From an uncultured Isosphaeraceae bacterium (GTDB lineage Bacteria; Planctomycetota; Planctomycetia; Isosphaerales; Isosphaeraceae): a stretch of DNA of 64,000 nucleotides. The notes under the pieces were generated by a model. The model was not told the DNA's origin. It did no database searches and saw nothing but the letters and a program-made list of their open reading frames with translations. Both the position numbers and the translations under genes were made by a program. The stretch spans positions 62,001-126,000 of the forward strand of contig CAMFLR010000018.1 of the NCBI GenBank assembly GCA_945957605.1, written 5' to 3'. This document shows positions 41,230 through 50,343 of the stretch, one piece after another. Every line of letters starts with the position of its first letter. Within the stretch, counting starts at the first letter, position 1.

Positions 41230-42375
41230 ATGTCGAAATCCGCTGGCCGCGTTGCAATTCAACCGCTTCTGGGCACACTCGTGCTCCTGGCCTGCGCGAT
41301 TGTGCCGTTCAGCGTCGCATCGTGGCCCGCGCGATTGCAGGCCACCCTACGCAACGACGCTCCCAACGCGCGCGATTACGCGCAAATCGAACACAACTAC
41401 TACGAGCGCATCCTCGACGATCCGCATCCTCACGGCGCACAATCCGCCGCGTTCAATCCGGGTGCGCTCGCAACAGCCGTGGACGACATACGCGAGTATG
41501 TTCTCAAACCATCGCTGCACACGATGCACAAAGGCGCAACCTGGACGACGAACGCCCGCGGCATGCGCGATCGCACTTATAACGAAATTCCGCCCGCAAA
41601 TATGTTACGCGTTGCCCTGGTGGGTGATTCGATCGCCAGCAGCTGGGGCGTGAACGATGGCGAAGGATTTGAGCCACGCTTGGAAAACGCGTGGCGTATG
41701 GAAATCCTCAACTTCGCGGTCCCAGGACATTCTCCCGGCCAGCGTTGGGAGCATTTCTCGCGCGTTGGCTGGGAGATGCGCCCCGATGTAGTGATCGTCG
41801 AGAGCACGCTCGCCGACATCGGCTGGGACGAACGCCGGCTCCGCGTTTTGCTTCCCAAGGGGCACGGCCTCGATGCGCCGGTGTTTGCCGAAACGTTACG
41901 CAAACTTGCGGTCGATCCAACCAAGCTCAGCCCCGCCGAACTCAAAACCAAGCTTCATCCACTGAGGACAGAATTGCTCGCAGGTATTTATCGCCAGATT
42001 GTGAGCGATTGCCACTCGCGCGGTGTGCCGGTCGTCTGGCTGCTTCTGCCGCGTGTTGGAAAGCCGGTCGATCCCGAAACTCACGCGACGCTTACTAATC
42101 TTGCTAAGTCAGCCGGGTTCGATCGCCTGGTGGATGTCTCGGGCATATTTGACGGCCAGTCAGCATCAAAACTGGCGATCGCGCCTGATGATTTTCATCC
42201 CAACGCCTTGGGCCACGCACAACTTACAGTAGCCATCGACGCCCAACTGAGCGATTTTATGTCGTCTCTGACCGTCCGGTCTCGACCAGTGAAGTGGGAA
42301 GATCCGTCGTCGCCTCACCATGCGCCGGCAAATTTTCCTTCAGGCTCTACGCAAGCGGGAGTGAACGTGCGATGA
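41230..42375 (+). CDS. SGNH hydrolase-like protein (DltD/AlgJ-like role)
   Basis: A 381-residue protein with an N-terminal membrane anchor (PLLGTLVLLACAIVPFSVAS, residues 12-31) and a periplasmic SGNH domain. Block I is VALVGDSIASSWGV with the nucleophile Ser134 in GDS; NFAVPGHSPGQRWEHF is the block II region; and the catalytic Asp-His pair lies in APDDFHPNALGH near residue 312. It follows the MBOAT gene by 15 bases, the classic arrangement in which an SGNH protein finishes or assists acyl transfer outside the cell. Its stop overlaps the start of a second SGNH gene (ATGA). Confidence 0.88.
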   Translation: MSKSAGRVAIQPLLGTLVLLACAIVPFSVASWPARLQATLRNDAPNARDYAQIEHNYYERILDDPHPHGAQSAAFNPGALATAVDDIREYVLKPSLHTMHKGATWTTNARGMRDRTYNEIPPANMLRVALVGDSIASSWGVNDGEGFEPRLENAWRMEILNFAVPGHSPGQRWEHFSRVGWEMRPDVVIVESTLADIGWDERRLRVLLPKGHGLDAPVFAETLRKLAVDPTKLSPAELKTKLHPLRTELLAGIYRQIVSDCHSRGVPVVWLLLPRVGKPVDPETHATLTNLAKSAGFDRLVDVSGIFDGQSASKLAIAPDDFHPNALGHAQLTVAIDAQLSDFMSSLTVRSRPVKWEDPSSPHHAPANFPSGSTQAGVNVR

Positions 42376-43571
42376 ACCCAAACAACGGCTTCAAGCCATC
42401 GCCCCGCCACTTCGCGCTCACGCTTTCGCTTCTTCTGCTCGGCGTGCTGCCGCTCCCCCGCGCGCTCAACGCTGCGCGCCAAAGTGCCAGATCGCTCGAA
42501 CTCAATCGCGCCGATCGCGAAGCCGGTGCCGGCGGATATTACGAAGGACTCATCGACGGCGCCGAAAGCACGAAAGGGACGCGTTCGGAACTCTCGCTCC
42601 GCCTGATGGGTAAGCCCGTCGAATGGGCCCGCTTCCAGGCTGCAAACGTCTCGCGACCCATCGTGCACGACTTCCTCCAGTTCGACCTCTGGCCCAACTT
42701 GAGCCAGGAATTGTTCGGCCACAAGTTCACCACGAACCGCCACGGCATGCGCGATCGCGACTACACTGTCGCCAAGCCCGACAATACATTTCGCATCGTC
42801 CTGCTCGGCTCGTCAATCGACATGGGCTGGGGTGTCGCTGATGACGACACCTACGAAAACTTGCTGGAAGACTGGCTGAACTCACACGCCAAACTCCGCG
42901 GAATCAACCGCCGGTTCGAGGTGCTCAACTTCGCCGTCGCCGCATATGCCCCGACTCAGCGCTACGCCACGCTTTCGCGCCGAGCTGCCGCATTCTCACC
43001 CGATATGGTGATCTATTCCGCCACCATGCTCGACGTCCGCCTGCTCGAGCTCCATCTCAGCAATCTTTTGCTCAGGCGTGTTGATCTGACCTATCCATTT
43101 GTCCGGCAGGAAATTCAAGCCTCTAACATCACTGAGGAAGACATCCGGCTCGACAAGGATCGTCAGTTCGTCCATCGTGACGACGCCAAGGCAAAAATCC
43201 GCGTGCGATTCTGGCCAATCATGGATTCGGTCCTGGGCGCCCTCGCGGCCGATTGCCGGTCGATGGACATCCCGCTCGTGATGATCGCAATCCCCCGCGC
43301 GGGCAAGGCCGACGCCATTGGCGCGCGTGAAACCGCCATGGCTCATCTGGCCGGCATCGCCGCGCACCACGCGACGCCTATGTTCGACCTCACCGACTCG
43401 TTTGATGCCTACGACTCTTCGAAGGTTGAGGTCGCCGCCTGGGACGACCACCCCAACGCATTCGGCCATCGCCGCATTTTTCTTGGCCTGGCCAAAGGGC
43501 TAACTGAGAACTCGGATCTCTATCGCACCATGTTTGGAACGGAATCCACCGGCGCGGTGACTTTGCCATAG
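42372..43571 (+). CDS. Second SGNH-like protein with GSS in place of GDS
   Basis: A 399-residue paralog of the preceding protein. An N-terminal anchor (FALTLSLLLLGVLPLP, residues 14-29) is followed by TTNRHGMRDRDY and block I, IVLLGSSIDMGWGVADDDTYENLLEDW. The Asp of the usual GDS is Ser here (GSS at 146-148), but the presumed nucleophile Ser remains. NFAVAAYAPTQRYATL matches the second block, and WDDHPNAFGHRRIFLGLA supplies the Asp-His pair. The region TTN-GMRDR-Y is shared with the upstream protein, indicating tandem duplication. The start overlaps the preceding stop by four bases. Activity may differ from that of its twin. Confidence 0.87.
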   Translation: MNPNNGFKPSPRHFALTLSLLLLGVLPLPRALNAARQSARSLELNRADREAGAGGYYEGLIDGAESTKGTRSELSLRLMGKPVEWARFQAANVSRPIVHDFLQFDLWPNLSQELFGHKFTTNRHGMRDRDYTVAKPDNTFRIVLLGSSIDMGWGVADDDTYENLLEDWLNSHAKLRGINRRFEVLNFAVAAYAPTQRYATLSRRAAAFSPDMVIYSATMLDVRLLELHLSNLLLRRVDLTYPFVRQEIQASNITEEDIRLDKDRQFVHRDDAKAKIRVRFWPIMDSVLGALAADCRSMDIPLVMIAIPRAGKADAIGARETAMAHLAGIAAHHATPMFDLTDSFDAYDSSKVEVAAWDDHPNAFGHRRIFLGLAKGLTENSDLYRTMFGTESTGAVTLP

Positions 43572-43621
43572 CCTTTGAGGCGCCGCTTCTTGGACGGCGC
43601 GAAACGGGAAGGAACCCACTC

Positions 43622-45190
43622 ATGAACGACCACTTTGATCATCACCACCTGAGCCGGTTGCTCGCCGAATCCGCCCGGCTCCATCCCGAAGCCATCGCCG
43701 TTGAAGATAGTGCTGGCGCAAAAATAACTTATCGCGAACTCGCCCACGCTGCCGATCGTATCGCCACACGCCTCACGCGTTGGGGAGTCGGCCGAGGCGA
43801 TCGCGTTGGCCTGTTTTTGCCTAAGTCGATCGAAGCCGTCGCCGCAATTCACGGCATTCTTCAAGCCGGCGCGGCTTATGTGCCTGTCGATGCGACCGCC
43901 CCTCCCAGCCGCGGCGCCGAGATTCTCGCCGACGCAAAAATCAAAGCGATGATCGTCGCCGAACGGCTCGCGCCCGCACTCGAAGCCGCCTGGCCGAATT
44001 GCGGCCCGCGCCCCAGGCGCATCGTCGTGGGGCAGGCCCAATCGACGACCGACGCATCGTGGACCGAAGTCCTCGAAGACGACGCCCCCACGCCGCTCGA
44101 ACCGCCACGCCGCGCGTGCGATCCGGCCTACATCCTCTACACCTCCGGTTCAACCGGTCGCGCCAAGGGAGTTTTACTCTCTCACGCAAATGCATTCGCA
44201 TTTCTCGACTGGTGCAACGAAGCTTTTCCTCTGCATTCCACCGATCGCGTTGCCTCGCATGCCCCCTTTCATTTTGATCTCTCGGTGTTTGATCTCTTCC
44301 AATCCTGCCGATCGGCTGCTTCGCTTGTACTAATTGACGAAGTGCTCGCCCGCGAGCCCGTTCGGCTTGGCGAGTTCATCACCTCGCGCGAAATCGACGT
44401 CTGGTATTCCGCACCATCGATTCTTGCCCTGCTTGCCGATTACGGCGGGCTAGAAAAATCTGGCCGACGCGCTCCGCGAATCGCACTCTTTGCAGGCGAA
44501 GTCTTTCCGATCACTTCACTTCGTCGACTCCGCAATCTCTGGCCGACCACGACCTTCTGGAATCTGTACGGCCCGACCGAAACCAACGTCTGCACCGCGC
44601 AACGCATCCCCGATACGGTCGACGCATCGCAAGCCGACGTCTTCCCGATCGGCCAGGTTTGCGCCTCACATCACGCTCGCGTGGTAGGTGAAGACGGCCA
44701 AGACGTCGCCCCCGGCACCCTCGGCGAGCTTTGGATTTCGGGCCCGGGCGTGATGCAGTGCTACTTCGGCCGGCCCGATCTGACTGAAGAAACGATCGTG
44801 ATTGATACCGATGGTGCACGCTGGTACCGCACCGGCGATCTCGTCACCGACATTGGCAACGGCGTGTTTCAATTCCACGGCCGCCGCGATCGGATGATCA
44901 AAAAGCGTGGCTATCGGATCGAACTCGGCGAGGTCGAGTCAGCGCTTTATCGTCACGCCGAGGTCGATCGCGCTGCGGTTGTCGCCCAGCATGATTCGGA
45001 AGCCGGTGTTTCCATTGCCGCGTTCGTCGCGCTCAAGCCGGCGGGCAAGGCGTCGATCATCGCGATGAAACAACACTGCATCAAACACTTACCCCATTAT
45101 ATGGTGCCCGACTCGTTCACCTTTCTCCCCCACCTGCCCACCACCTCGACCGACAAGGTGAATTACCGCGAGCTGCGGACGATGTCCTGA
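43622..45190 (+). CDS. Stand-alone amino acid adenylation enzyme (DltA-like)
   Basis: A 522-residue AMP-binding enzyme. Adenylation motifs are clear: YTSGSTGRAKG at 173-183 (phosphate binding), YSAPSILALLADYGG, NLYGPTETNVCTA, WYRTGDLV, and FHGRRDRMIKKRGYRIELGEVESAL. The late catalytic Lys is present in TSTDKVNYRELR. No thiolation or condensation domain follows, so it resembles DltA and stand-alone acyl or aminoacyl ligases that load a separate carrier protein. AAGGAA precedes the ATG. It lies between the SGNH pair and an acyltransferase, which indicates that it activates the group that the MBOAT protein transfers. No carrier gene is seen. Confidence 0.9.
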   Translation: MNDHFDHHHLSRLLAESARLHPEAIAVEDSAGAKITYRELAHAADRIATRLTRWGVGRGDRVGLFLPKSIEAVAAIHGILQAGAAYVPVDATAPPSRGAEILADAKIKAMIVAERLAPALEAAWPNCGPRPRRIVVGQAQSTTDASWTEVLEDDAPTPLEPPRRACDPAYILYTSGSTGRAKGVLLSHANAFAFLDWCNEAFPLHSTDRVASHAPFHFDLSVFDLFQSCRSAASLVLIDEVLAREPVRLGEFITSREIDVWYSAPSILALLADYGGLEKSGRRAPRIALFAGEVFPITSLRRLRNLWPTTTFWNLYGPTETNVCTAQRIPDTVDASQADVFPIGQVCASHHARVVGEDGQDVAPGTLGELWISGPGVMQCYFGRPDLTEETIVIDTDGARWYRTGDLVTDIGNGVFQFHGRRDRMIKKRGYRIELGEVESALYRHAEVDRAAVVAQHDSEAGVSIAAFVALKPAGKASIIAMKQHCIKHLPHYMVPDSFTFLPHLPTTSTDKVNYRELRTMS

Positions 45191-45215
45191 TTTCGATCGT
45201 GGATATCTCCACGTG

Positions 45216-46256
45216 ATGGCGTGCAGTGGGATTGATGTGACACCTCGACAAGTCTTCGCCTGGAAATTCTGGTTCTACGACGTCGCGCTGCCACTTGCGC
45301 GGCGGATTGGTCCGCGATTTACCGATGCAGCCCTCGGTTTGCTGGGACGGCTTGCTGCACCGTTTCGCCTTGGTTTGAAGAAGTGCGCAGCAAAATCACT
45401 GGCACGCGTCAACGGGGAATTGAGCGCGAACTGGGACGTGCACCAAACCGCGAGCGCACTCGTCGCCAACGTCCCTCGCTACCTCGCGCGCGACTATCCG
45501 CTCGATGATGCGGGCGACCAAACTCTGGCGCGATTCACCGTCGAAGGGGAAACCCATCTCATCGACGCACTTGCCGAAGGCCGCGGTGTCGTGCTCGTGG
45601 GCAGCCATCTCGGTGCGCACGTCGCGGGAATTCACTGGCTTTTCCGACGTGAAATTCCCATTCGCCTTCTCGTTCAGCGACCCAAGCATCTCTCAAAAAC
45701 ACTCGAACGCTTTTTCCAATCTGCAACTCCGCATCCCCAAGCAAAACTCTTCCTTCGCCGCGGCCTGACCACCGGCGAAGCGGCCGATCGCATTCTTCGC
45801 GCGCATGCAGCGCTTCGGGCGGGAATGGCGGTTTACTTCAACGGCGACATCCCCTGGCTCGGCCCCAACGCGCGACCTGGAACACTCGCCGGCGTCGCGC
45901 GGCCGTTTCTCGCGGTCTGGGCCGATCTCGCTGTTCTCACTCACGCGCCGGTGATTTTCGTCACTTGCACGCATGAAGCCGGCGGACGCTATCGGCTCAA
46001 CTTCACGTCGCCGATAACAATTGCTTCGGGCGATGAGCAGAGTGCCGTCGATGCCTATCTGCGACACCTCGACGATGCAATTCGCACGCATCCAACTGAG
46101 GCCGTGCCGCACCTCACCTGGCCCAGCTTCACAAGCGATGATTTTGTGATGCCATGCGAGCGCAAGCATCATTTGCGGCCATTACTCGAGCCTCACGCAC
46201 CGCGATCGCCGGGCGGGCTCGCGCCCCAACCCAGCTTGTTCCGCAAGGTGCGATAA
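45216..46256 (+). CDS. LpxL/HtrB-like lysophospholipid acyltransferase
   Basis: A 346-residue LPLAT-superfamily protein. The N-terminal WKFWFYDVALPLARRIGPRF and the HxxxxD/E-type region GRGVVLVGSHLGAHVAGIHWLF, then IRLLVQRPK, AGMAVYFNGDIPWLGPNARP and the later substrate-pocket residues match lipid A acyltransferase relatives. The canonical catalytic Asp/Glu after the His is replaced in SHLGAH, where the second His may matter. It would transfer an acyl group to a lipid acceptor at the inner membrane. ATG 45216 is preceded by GTG 45213, and a CGTGGA/TCCACG hairpin overlaps that site. Its last 64 bases overlap the convergent NAD kinase gene. Confidence 0.82.
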   Translation: MACSGIDVTPRQVFAWKFWFYDVALPLARRIGPRFTDAALGLLGRLAAPFRLGLKKCAAKSLARVNGELSANWDVHQTASALVANVPRYLARDYPLDDAGDQTLARFTVEGETHLIDALAEGRGVVLVGSHLGAHVAGIHWLFRREIPIRLLVQRPKHLSKTLERFFQSATPHPQAKLFLRRGLTTGEAADRILRAHAALRAGMAVYFNGDIPWLGPNARPGTLAGVARPFLAVWADLAVLTHAPVIFVTCTHEAGGRYRLNFTSPITIASGDEQSAVDAYLRHLDDAIRTHPTEAVPHLTWPSFTSDDFVMPCERKHHLRPLLEPHAPRSPGGLAPQPSLFRKVR

Positions 46257-47059
46257 AAGCTGTGGCCAGGTAGGCGGACCATCGGGAATGGCGAACTACC
46301 GCGGCAGACTGCCACCCGGTCGCCCTCGCGTAGTTGAACTTGCACCTGGCCATCAACCACGAGTACGGTGCTCGCCGAGCCGCGCGGGGTCATTTCAAAA
46401 ACCTTGTCGCATTGGTCCACAAGCGGCCGCTGCGTCAGCGTGTGCGGGCAGAGCGGTGTGACCACGAACATATGAGAATCAGGCGGCAAAATCGGCCCGC
46501 CAGCCGAGAGACTGTGCGCCGTCGAGCCGACCGGCGTGGCAATGATCAACCCGTCGCCACGATATGTCATCACACTCTCATCGTCGATCGACAGGCCGAT
46601 TTCGAGCAGGTGAAACACCGGCCCTGCGCGGAGCACGACGTCGTTCAGCCCGCGATAGGTCTTGCGCGTGCCGTCGCGACCAATATGCGTACAATCGAGC
46701 GACATCAGGTTGTCGATCGTGAACCGTCGCGCGGCGAGGTCAGTCAATCGTTCGTAGCAAAGCGACGGCGTGAAGTCGGCGAGAAAACCCAGGCGACCGA
46801 GATTTACGCCGAGCACCGGCGTGGGGCGGTTGCCCATCCGTCGGGCGGTGTGCAGCACCGTGCCGTCGCCGCCCAGAACCATCGCAATATCGGCTTCGAG
46901 ACCGGAAAGATCGGTATCCGGGGCGAGATCGACGTTCACCATCCGTAGCCCGGGATGATCCACGATCGCCGCACGAAGGCTTTCGGCGTGCGCCCTTACT
47001 TCGGGTTTCGTGCCGTTGCCCAGGATCGCGATCGCCAGATCTGCCGGTTTTTCGGTCAT
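46193..47059 (-). CDS. nadK: NAD kinase
   Basis: A 288-residue NAD kinase, which phosphorylates NAD to NADP. The diagnostic GGDGT motif is in IAMVLGGDGTVLHTARR near residue 65, followed by PVLGVNLGRLGFLADF. The NAD-binding segment is seen in LNDVVLRAG, YRGDGLIIATPVGSTAHSLSAGGPI and FVVTPLCPHTL, all typical. VDGQVQVQLREGD precedes the C-terminus. Length is typical. The stop lies inside the coding region of the convergent acyltransferase, so the two genes overlap tail to tail by 64 bases. It is divergent from the receptor kinase gene. Confidence 0.96.
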   Translation of the reverse strand: MTEKPADLAIAILGNGTKPEVRAHAESLRAAIVDHPGLRMVNVDLAPDTDLSGLEADIAMVLGGDGTVLHTARRMGNRPTPVLGVNLGRLGFLADFTPSLCYERLTDLAARRFTIDNLMSLDCTHIGRDGTRKTYRGLNDVVLRAGPVFHLLEIGLSIDDESVMTYRGDGLIIATPVGSTAHSLSAGGPILPPDSHMFVVTPLCPHTLTQRPLVDQCDKVFEMTPRGSASTVLVVDGQVQVQLREGDRVAVCRGSSPFPMVRLPGHSFYRTLRNKLGWGASPPGDRGA

Positions 47060-47200
47060 CAGTCAAAATCTCGAAGCCGCTCGAACGTTCAACCTGCCCA
47101 CGAATTGTCGCCTCGCGCCGGGAAATCGACAAGCCCGCCTCACCCGCCGACAAGTGGTGCTAGGCTTCTTGCGGACGCGTGCGATTTGCCGGATCGTAGT

Positions 47201-50200
47201 ATGGACACCCCTCGACGGAGCAACGAAGCCCTCTCCACGCCCTTCGTAGCGAAAGACGTGTATCTCATGCCCGCGCGCGACTCCGACACGAATCTGCATT
47301 TTGGCATTCTGGCCCTTCAACTCGAATTTATCTCGCGCGACGCTTTGAGCGCGGCGTTGAAAGCCTGGATGGTCGACCAAACCAGGCCGCTCGGGCAGAT
47401 TCTCGTCGCGCAAAATGCCTTGACCGACGACCTGCGGTGCCTGGTCGACTCGCTTGTCGTCAAGCAGCTCGAACGCGCGGCGAGTGGCGTGCCCCACGTG
47501 ATCACGCCCGATTCGACAATCGACCTTGTGCATACGACCGTGCCCAAGCCGGCCGATCCGTATGCCACGCGCGCACCTTCGATTGGCGAAACGACCTCGA
47601 AAGGTGCGCGATTTCGGATTCTGCGACCTCACGCCCGCGGCGGACTCGGCGTGGTGCACGTCGCACACGACACCGAATTGAATCGCGAAGTCGCACTCAA
47701 GGAAATCCTCGATAAACTCGCCGACAACGAAGACAGCCGCAGCCGGTTCGTCGCCGAGGCCGAAATCACCGGCGGTCTCGAACACCCGAGCATCGTGCCG
47801 GTTTACGGCCTGGGCCGCGACATGACCGGCCGGCCGTATTACGCCATGCGGTTCATCCGCGGCGATAGCCTGCAAGACGCGATTCGCAAGTTTCACGGCC
47901 CAACCGGCCCCAAGCGCGGCTCGGGCGAGCGCGTGATCGCGCTTCATAAACTGCTCAAGCGATTCATCGACGTTTGCAACGCACTCAATTATGCTCACTC
48001 GCGCGGAATCGTCCATCGCGACTTGAAGCCCAGCAACATCATGGTGGGCGATTACGGCGAAACACTCGTCGTCGACTGGGGTCTAGCCAAGCGGCTTCGC
48101 GGCGGAGATTCTGCGCGCGAGATCGGCCCCCTTTCGCCGCCAATTGGCTCACAACCAATGGAAACGCTCGCGGGTTCGACCGTTGGTACACCCAACTACA
48201 TGAGTCCCGAACAGGCGGAGGGCCGCACGGAAACAATTGGTCCTGCCAGTGATGTTTATAGCCTGGGCGCCTCGCTCTACGAATTGCTCACGGGCCAAAC
48301 ATCATTCGCGGGCATCAACGATCTCGGTACGATCTTGCATCGTGTGCAAAAGGGTGATTACCCGTCTGTGCGCGTGATTGACCCCACAATTCCTCGAGCG
48401 CTCGAAGCAATTTGCTTGAGGGCAATGGCGGTCCGGCCCGAAGATCGTTACGCATCGGCCGGAGCACTTGCCGAGGACCTGGAACACTGGCTGGCCGATG
48501 AGCCTGTCGCGGCGATGGCCGAAAGTACGTTGCAAAAGTTCCAGCGCTGGACTCGCCGCCATCGCTCCGCAACCCTCTCGGCCGCAGCGGCGCTTGTGGC
48601 GATCAGCGTCGTGGCGACGTCGGCGTTCGTCGTCGTGAAAAAGGCGCTCGCCGACGAGCAAGTGGCTCTTCAAGAACGCACCAAGGCCCTGACTGCGCAA
48701 AAGCAGGCGACCGAGGCGGCCGAGCACGATCGCAAACGCGCCGAGGGGCGTGAAACATTAGCGGTTGAGGCGATCAAAAACTTCGAGCAAGCGGTGGTGG
48801 GCAACCCGCTGTTGAAGAACGACGCCAAGCTGAAACCGCTGCGCGACACCTTGCTGAAACAGCCGCTTGACTTCTCGCGCAAGCTCCGCGAAATGCTCCA
48901 GGCCGATGGCGATACTCGACCCGAATCAATCCGCCGCCTCGCCGAGGCCACCTATTCGCTCGCATACACGACAAGCGAAATTGGCGACCAGACCGATGCC
49001 ATTCGCGGCTACGAAGAAGCCCTCGCCGTCTTCCAGCGGCTGGTCGACGAGCACACTACCGGCGCCAGCGATCAGGAACGCGTGGCAGAGGCGTCGAACA
49101 ATCTTGCCCTGCTTCAGCGCGCGACGGGCCGACACGATGCTGCGCTCAAATCGTTCAACCACGCGCTGGAAATCTTCGAGAAACTCGCGAAGGAACAGCC
49201 TGAAAACGACGCGCTCGAAAACAGCGTTGCGAGCATCCTTGCGAATATCGGCAACCTTCACCGCGACTCCGGCAAGATGCACGAAGCGTTTGTTGCACTC
49301 GAACGCGCATTGTCTATCGGCAAGAAGCTCGTAAAAGATCGGCCCGATAATCCAACATATCAGGATAATCTCGCCAATTGTTTTAACAACCTCGGGAATT
49401 TGGCGGTCGCATCGGGAAAAGCCGACCAGGCTCGTACGTTCTATCAATCGGCTCTCGATCTCCGCGAACAGCTCGTGAAAAACGCTCCCGCGAACGATAC
49501 CTATCGTCGCAATCTTTCGACCAGCATCCTTAACCTCGGCGCACTCGAACGCGACACGGGCCAAACCAAGGCCGCGCTCGCATCATTCCAGCGAGCGATT
49601 GCGATTGTCGAAAAACTCGCGGCCGAGCAGCCCTCTGCGCTTGAGTTCCAGGAATCACTGGCGCACTGCTACAGCGATTTGGGCCTATTGCAAAGCGAAA
49701 CCGAGCAAACCGCCGACGGAATCGCATCGTTCAAACGGGCGATTGCCATCGACGAACGACTCGCCGCGGGTAACCCAACAGTCCACACATACCGACATGA
49801 ATTAACGAAGAATTATAATAATCTCGGCTTGCTTGAGCGCTCGGCCGGCCAGAATGACGCGGCACTTGGCTCGTATCGACGAGCTGTTGAATTGCTCGAA
49901 GCGCTCGTGCACGATCATCCCAATTTGATCGACTACCAAAGCAGTCTCGCCGGCAGTCTTACCAATCTTGCGAATTTGCAGGCCGATCTCGGCAAGCCCC
50001 AAGACGCGCTCGCGATGCACCGGCGCGTGCTTGAAATGCTGGCGAATCTGCGAACCAGGAACGCGCAGGATCCATCGTACGGCATGCGCATCGCGCGGGC
50101 GCATTTGATTCTAGCGCGCGACCTTGCTCTACTGAGCGCCCAAGGGAACGCAGAGAAGGCAAAGGAATCAGGCGACCAGTCGATGGCCGAGCTACGCCTG

Positions 50201-50329
50201 GCCGAGAAGGAAGGCTGGACGATCTGGGAATTCGTCGAGCTCGATCGCGCGTTCGCAAAGCTGCGCGAACGCGACGATCTGAAAGCATTTCTCGCTGAAA
50301 AGAAGGCGAAAAAGCCCGCCAAGCCGTGA
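47201..50329 (+). CDS. Membrane Ser/Thr protein kinase with TPR tail
   Basis: A 1042-residue kinase. Residues 30-95 (NLHFGILALQLEFISRDALSAALKAW) form the N-terminal helical module seen in many planctomycete kinases. The kinase domain runs from about 138 to 440: glycine loop HARGGLGVVHVA, Lys167 in VALKEI, HRDLKPSNI at 272-280, and DWG at 292-294 in place of the usual DFG, with VGTPNYMSPEQAEGR. One membrane helix lies near residue 458-480. The outer part has about ten TPR-like repeats (for example NNLALLQRATGRHDAALKSFNHALEIFEKLA). It probably senses a ligand through the TPR tail. Start 47201 is uncertain; ATG 47267 is possible. Confidence 0.9.
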   Translation: MDTPRRSNEALSTPFVAKDVYLMPARDSDTNLHFGILALQLEFISRDALSAALKAWMVDQTRPLGQILVAQNALTDDLRCLVDSLVVKQLERAASGVPHVITPDSTIDLVHTTVPKPADPYATRAPSIGETTSKGARFRILRPHARGGLGVVHVAHDTELNREVALKEILDKLADNEDSRSRFVAEAEITGGLEHPSIVPVYGLGRDMTGRPYYAMRFIRGDSLQDAIRKFHGPTGPKRGSGERVIALHKLLKRFIDVCNALNYAHSRGIVHRDLKPSNIMVGDYGETLVVDWGLAKRLRGGDSAREIGPLSPPIGSQPMETLAGSTVGTPNYMSPEQAEGRTETIGPASDVYSLGASLYELLTGQTSFAGINDLGTILHRVQKGDYPSVRVIDPTIPRALEAICLRAMAVRPEDRYASAGALAEDLEHWLADEPVAAMAESTLQKFQRWTRRHRSATLSAAAALVAISVVATSAFVVVKKALADEQVALQERTKALTAQKQATEAAEHDRKRAEGRETLAVEAIKNFEQAVVGNPLLKNDAKLKPLRDTLLKQPLDFSRKLREMLQADGDTRPESIRRLAEATYSLAYTTSEIGDQTDAIRGYEEALAVFQRLVDEHTTGASDQERVAEASNNLALLQRATGRHDAALKSFNHALEIFEKLAKEQPENDALENSVASILANIGNLHRDSGKMHEAFVALERALSIGKKLVKDRPDNPTYQDNLANCFNNLGNLAVASGKADQARTFYQSALDLREQLVKNAPANDTYRRNLSTSILNLGALERDTGQTKAALASFQRAIAIVEKLAAEQPSALEFQESLAHCYSDLGLLQSETEQTADGIASFKRAIAIDERLAAGNPTVHTYRHELTKNYNNLGLLERSAGQNDAALGSYRRAVELLEALVHDHPNLIDYQSSLAGSLTNLANLQADLGKPQDALAMHRRVLEMLANLRTRNAQDPSYGMRIARAHLILARDLALLSAQGNAEKAKESGDQSMAELRLAEKEGWTIWEFVELDRAFAKLRERDDLKAFLAEKKAKKPAKP

Positions 50330-50343
50330 ACTAACCCATCAAC

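Noticed and set aside
43572-45215. Search for a carrier-protein gene inside the dlt-like operon
   Set aside because: No frame with a DSL/GxDS phosphopantetheine motif fits between or beside the five genes.
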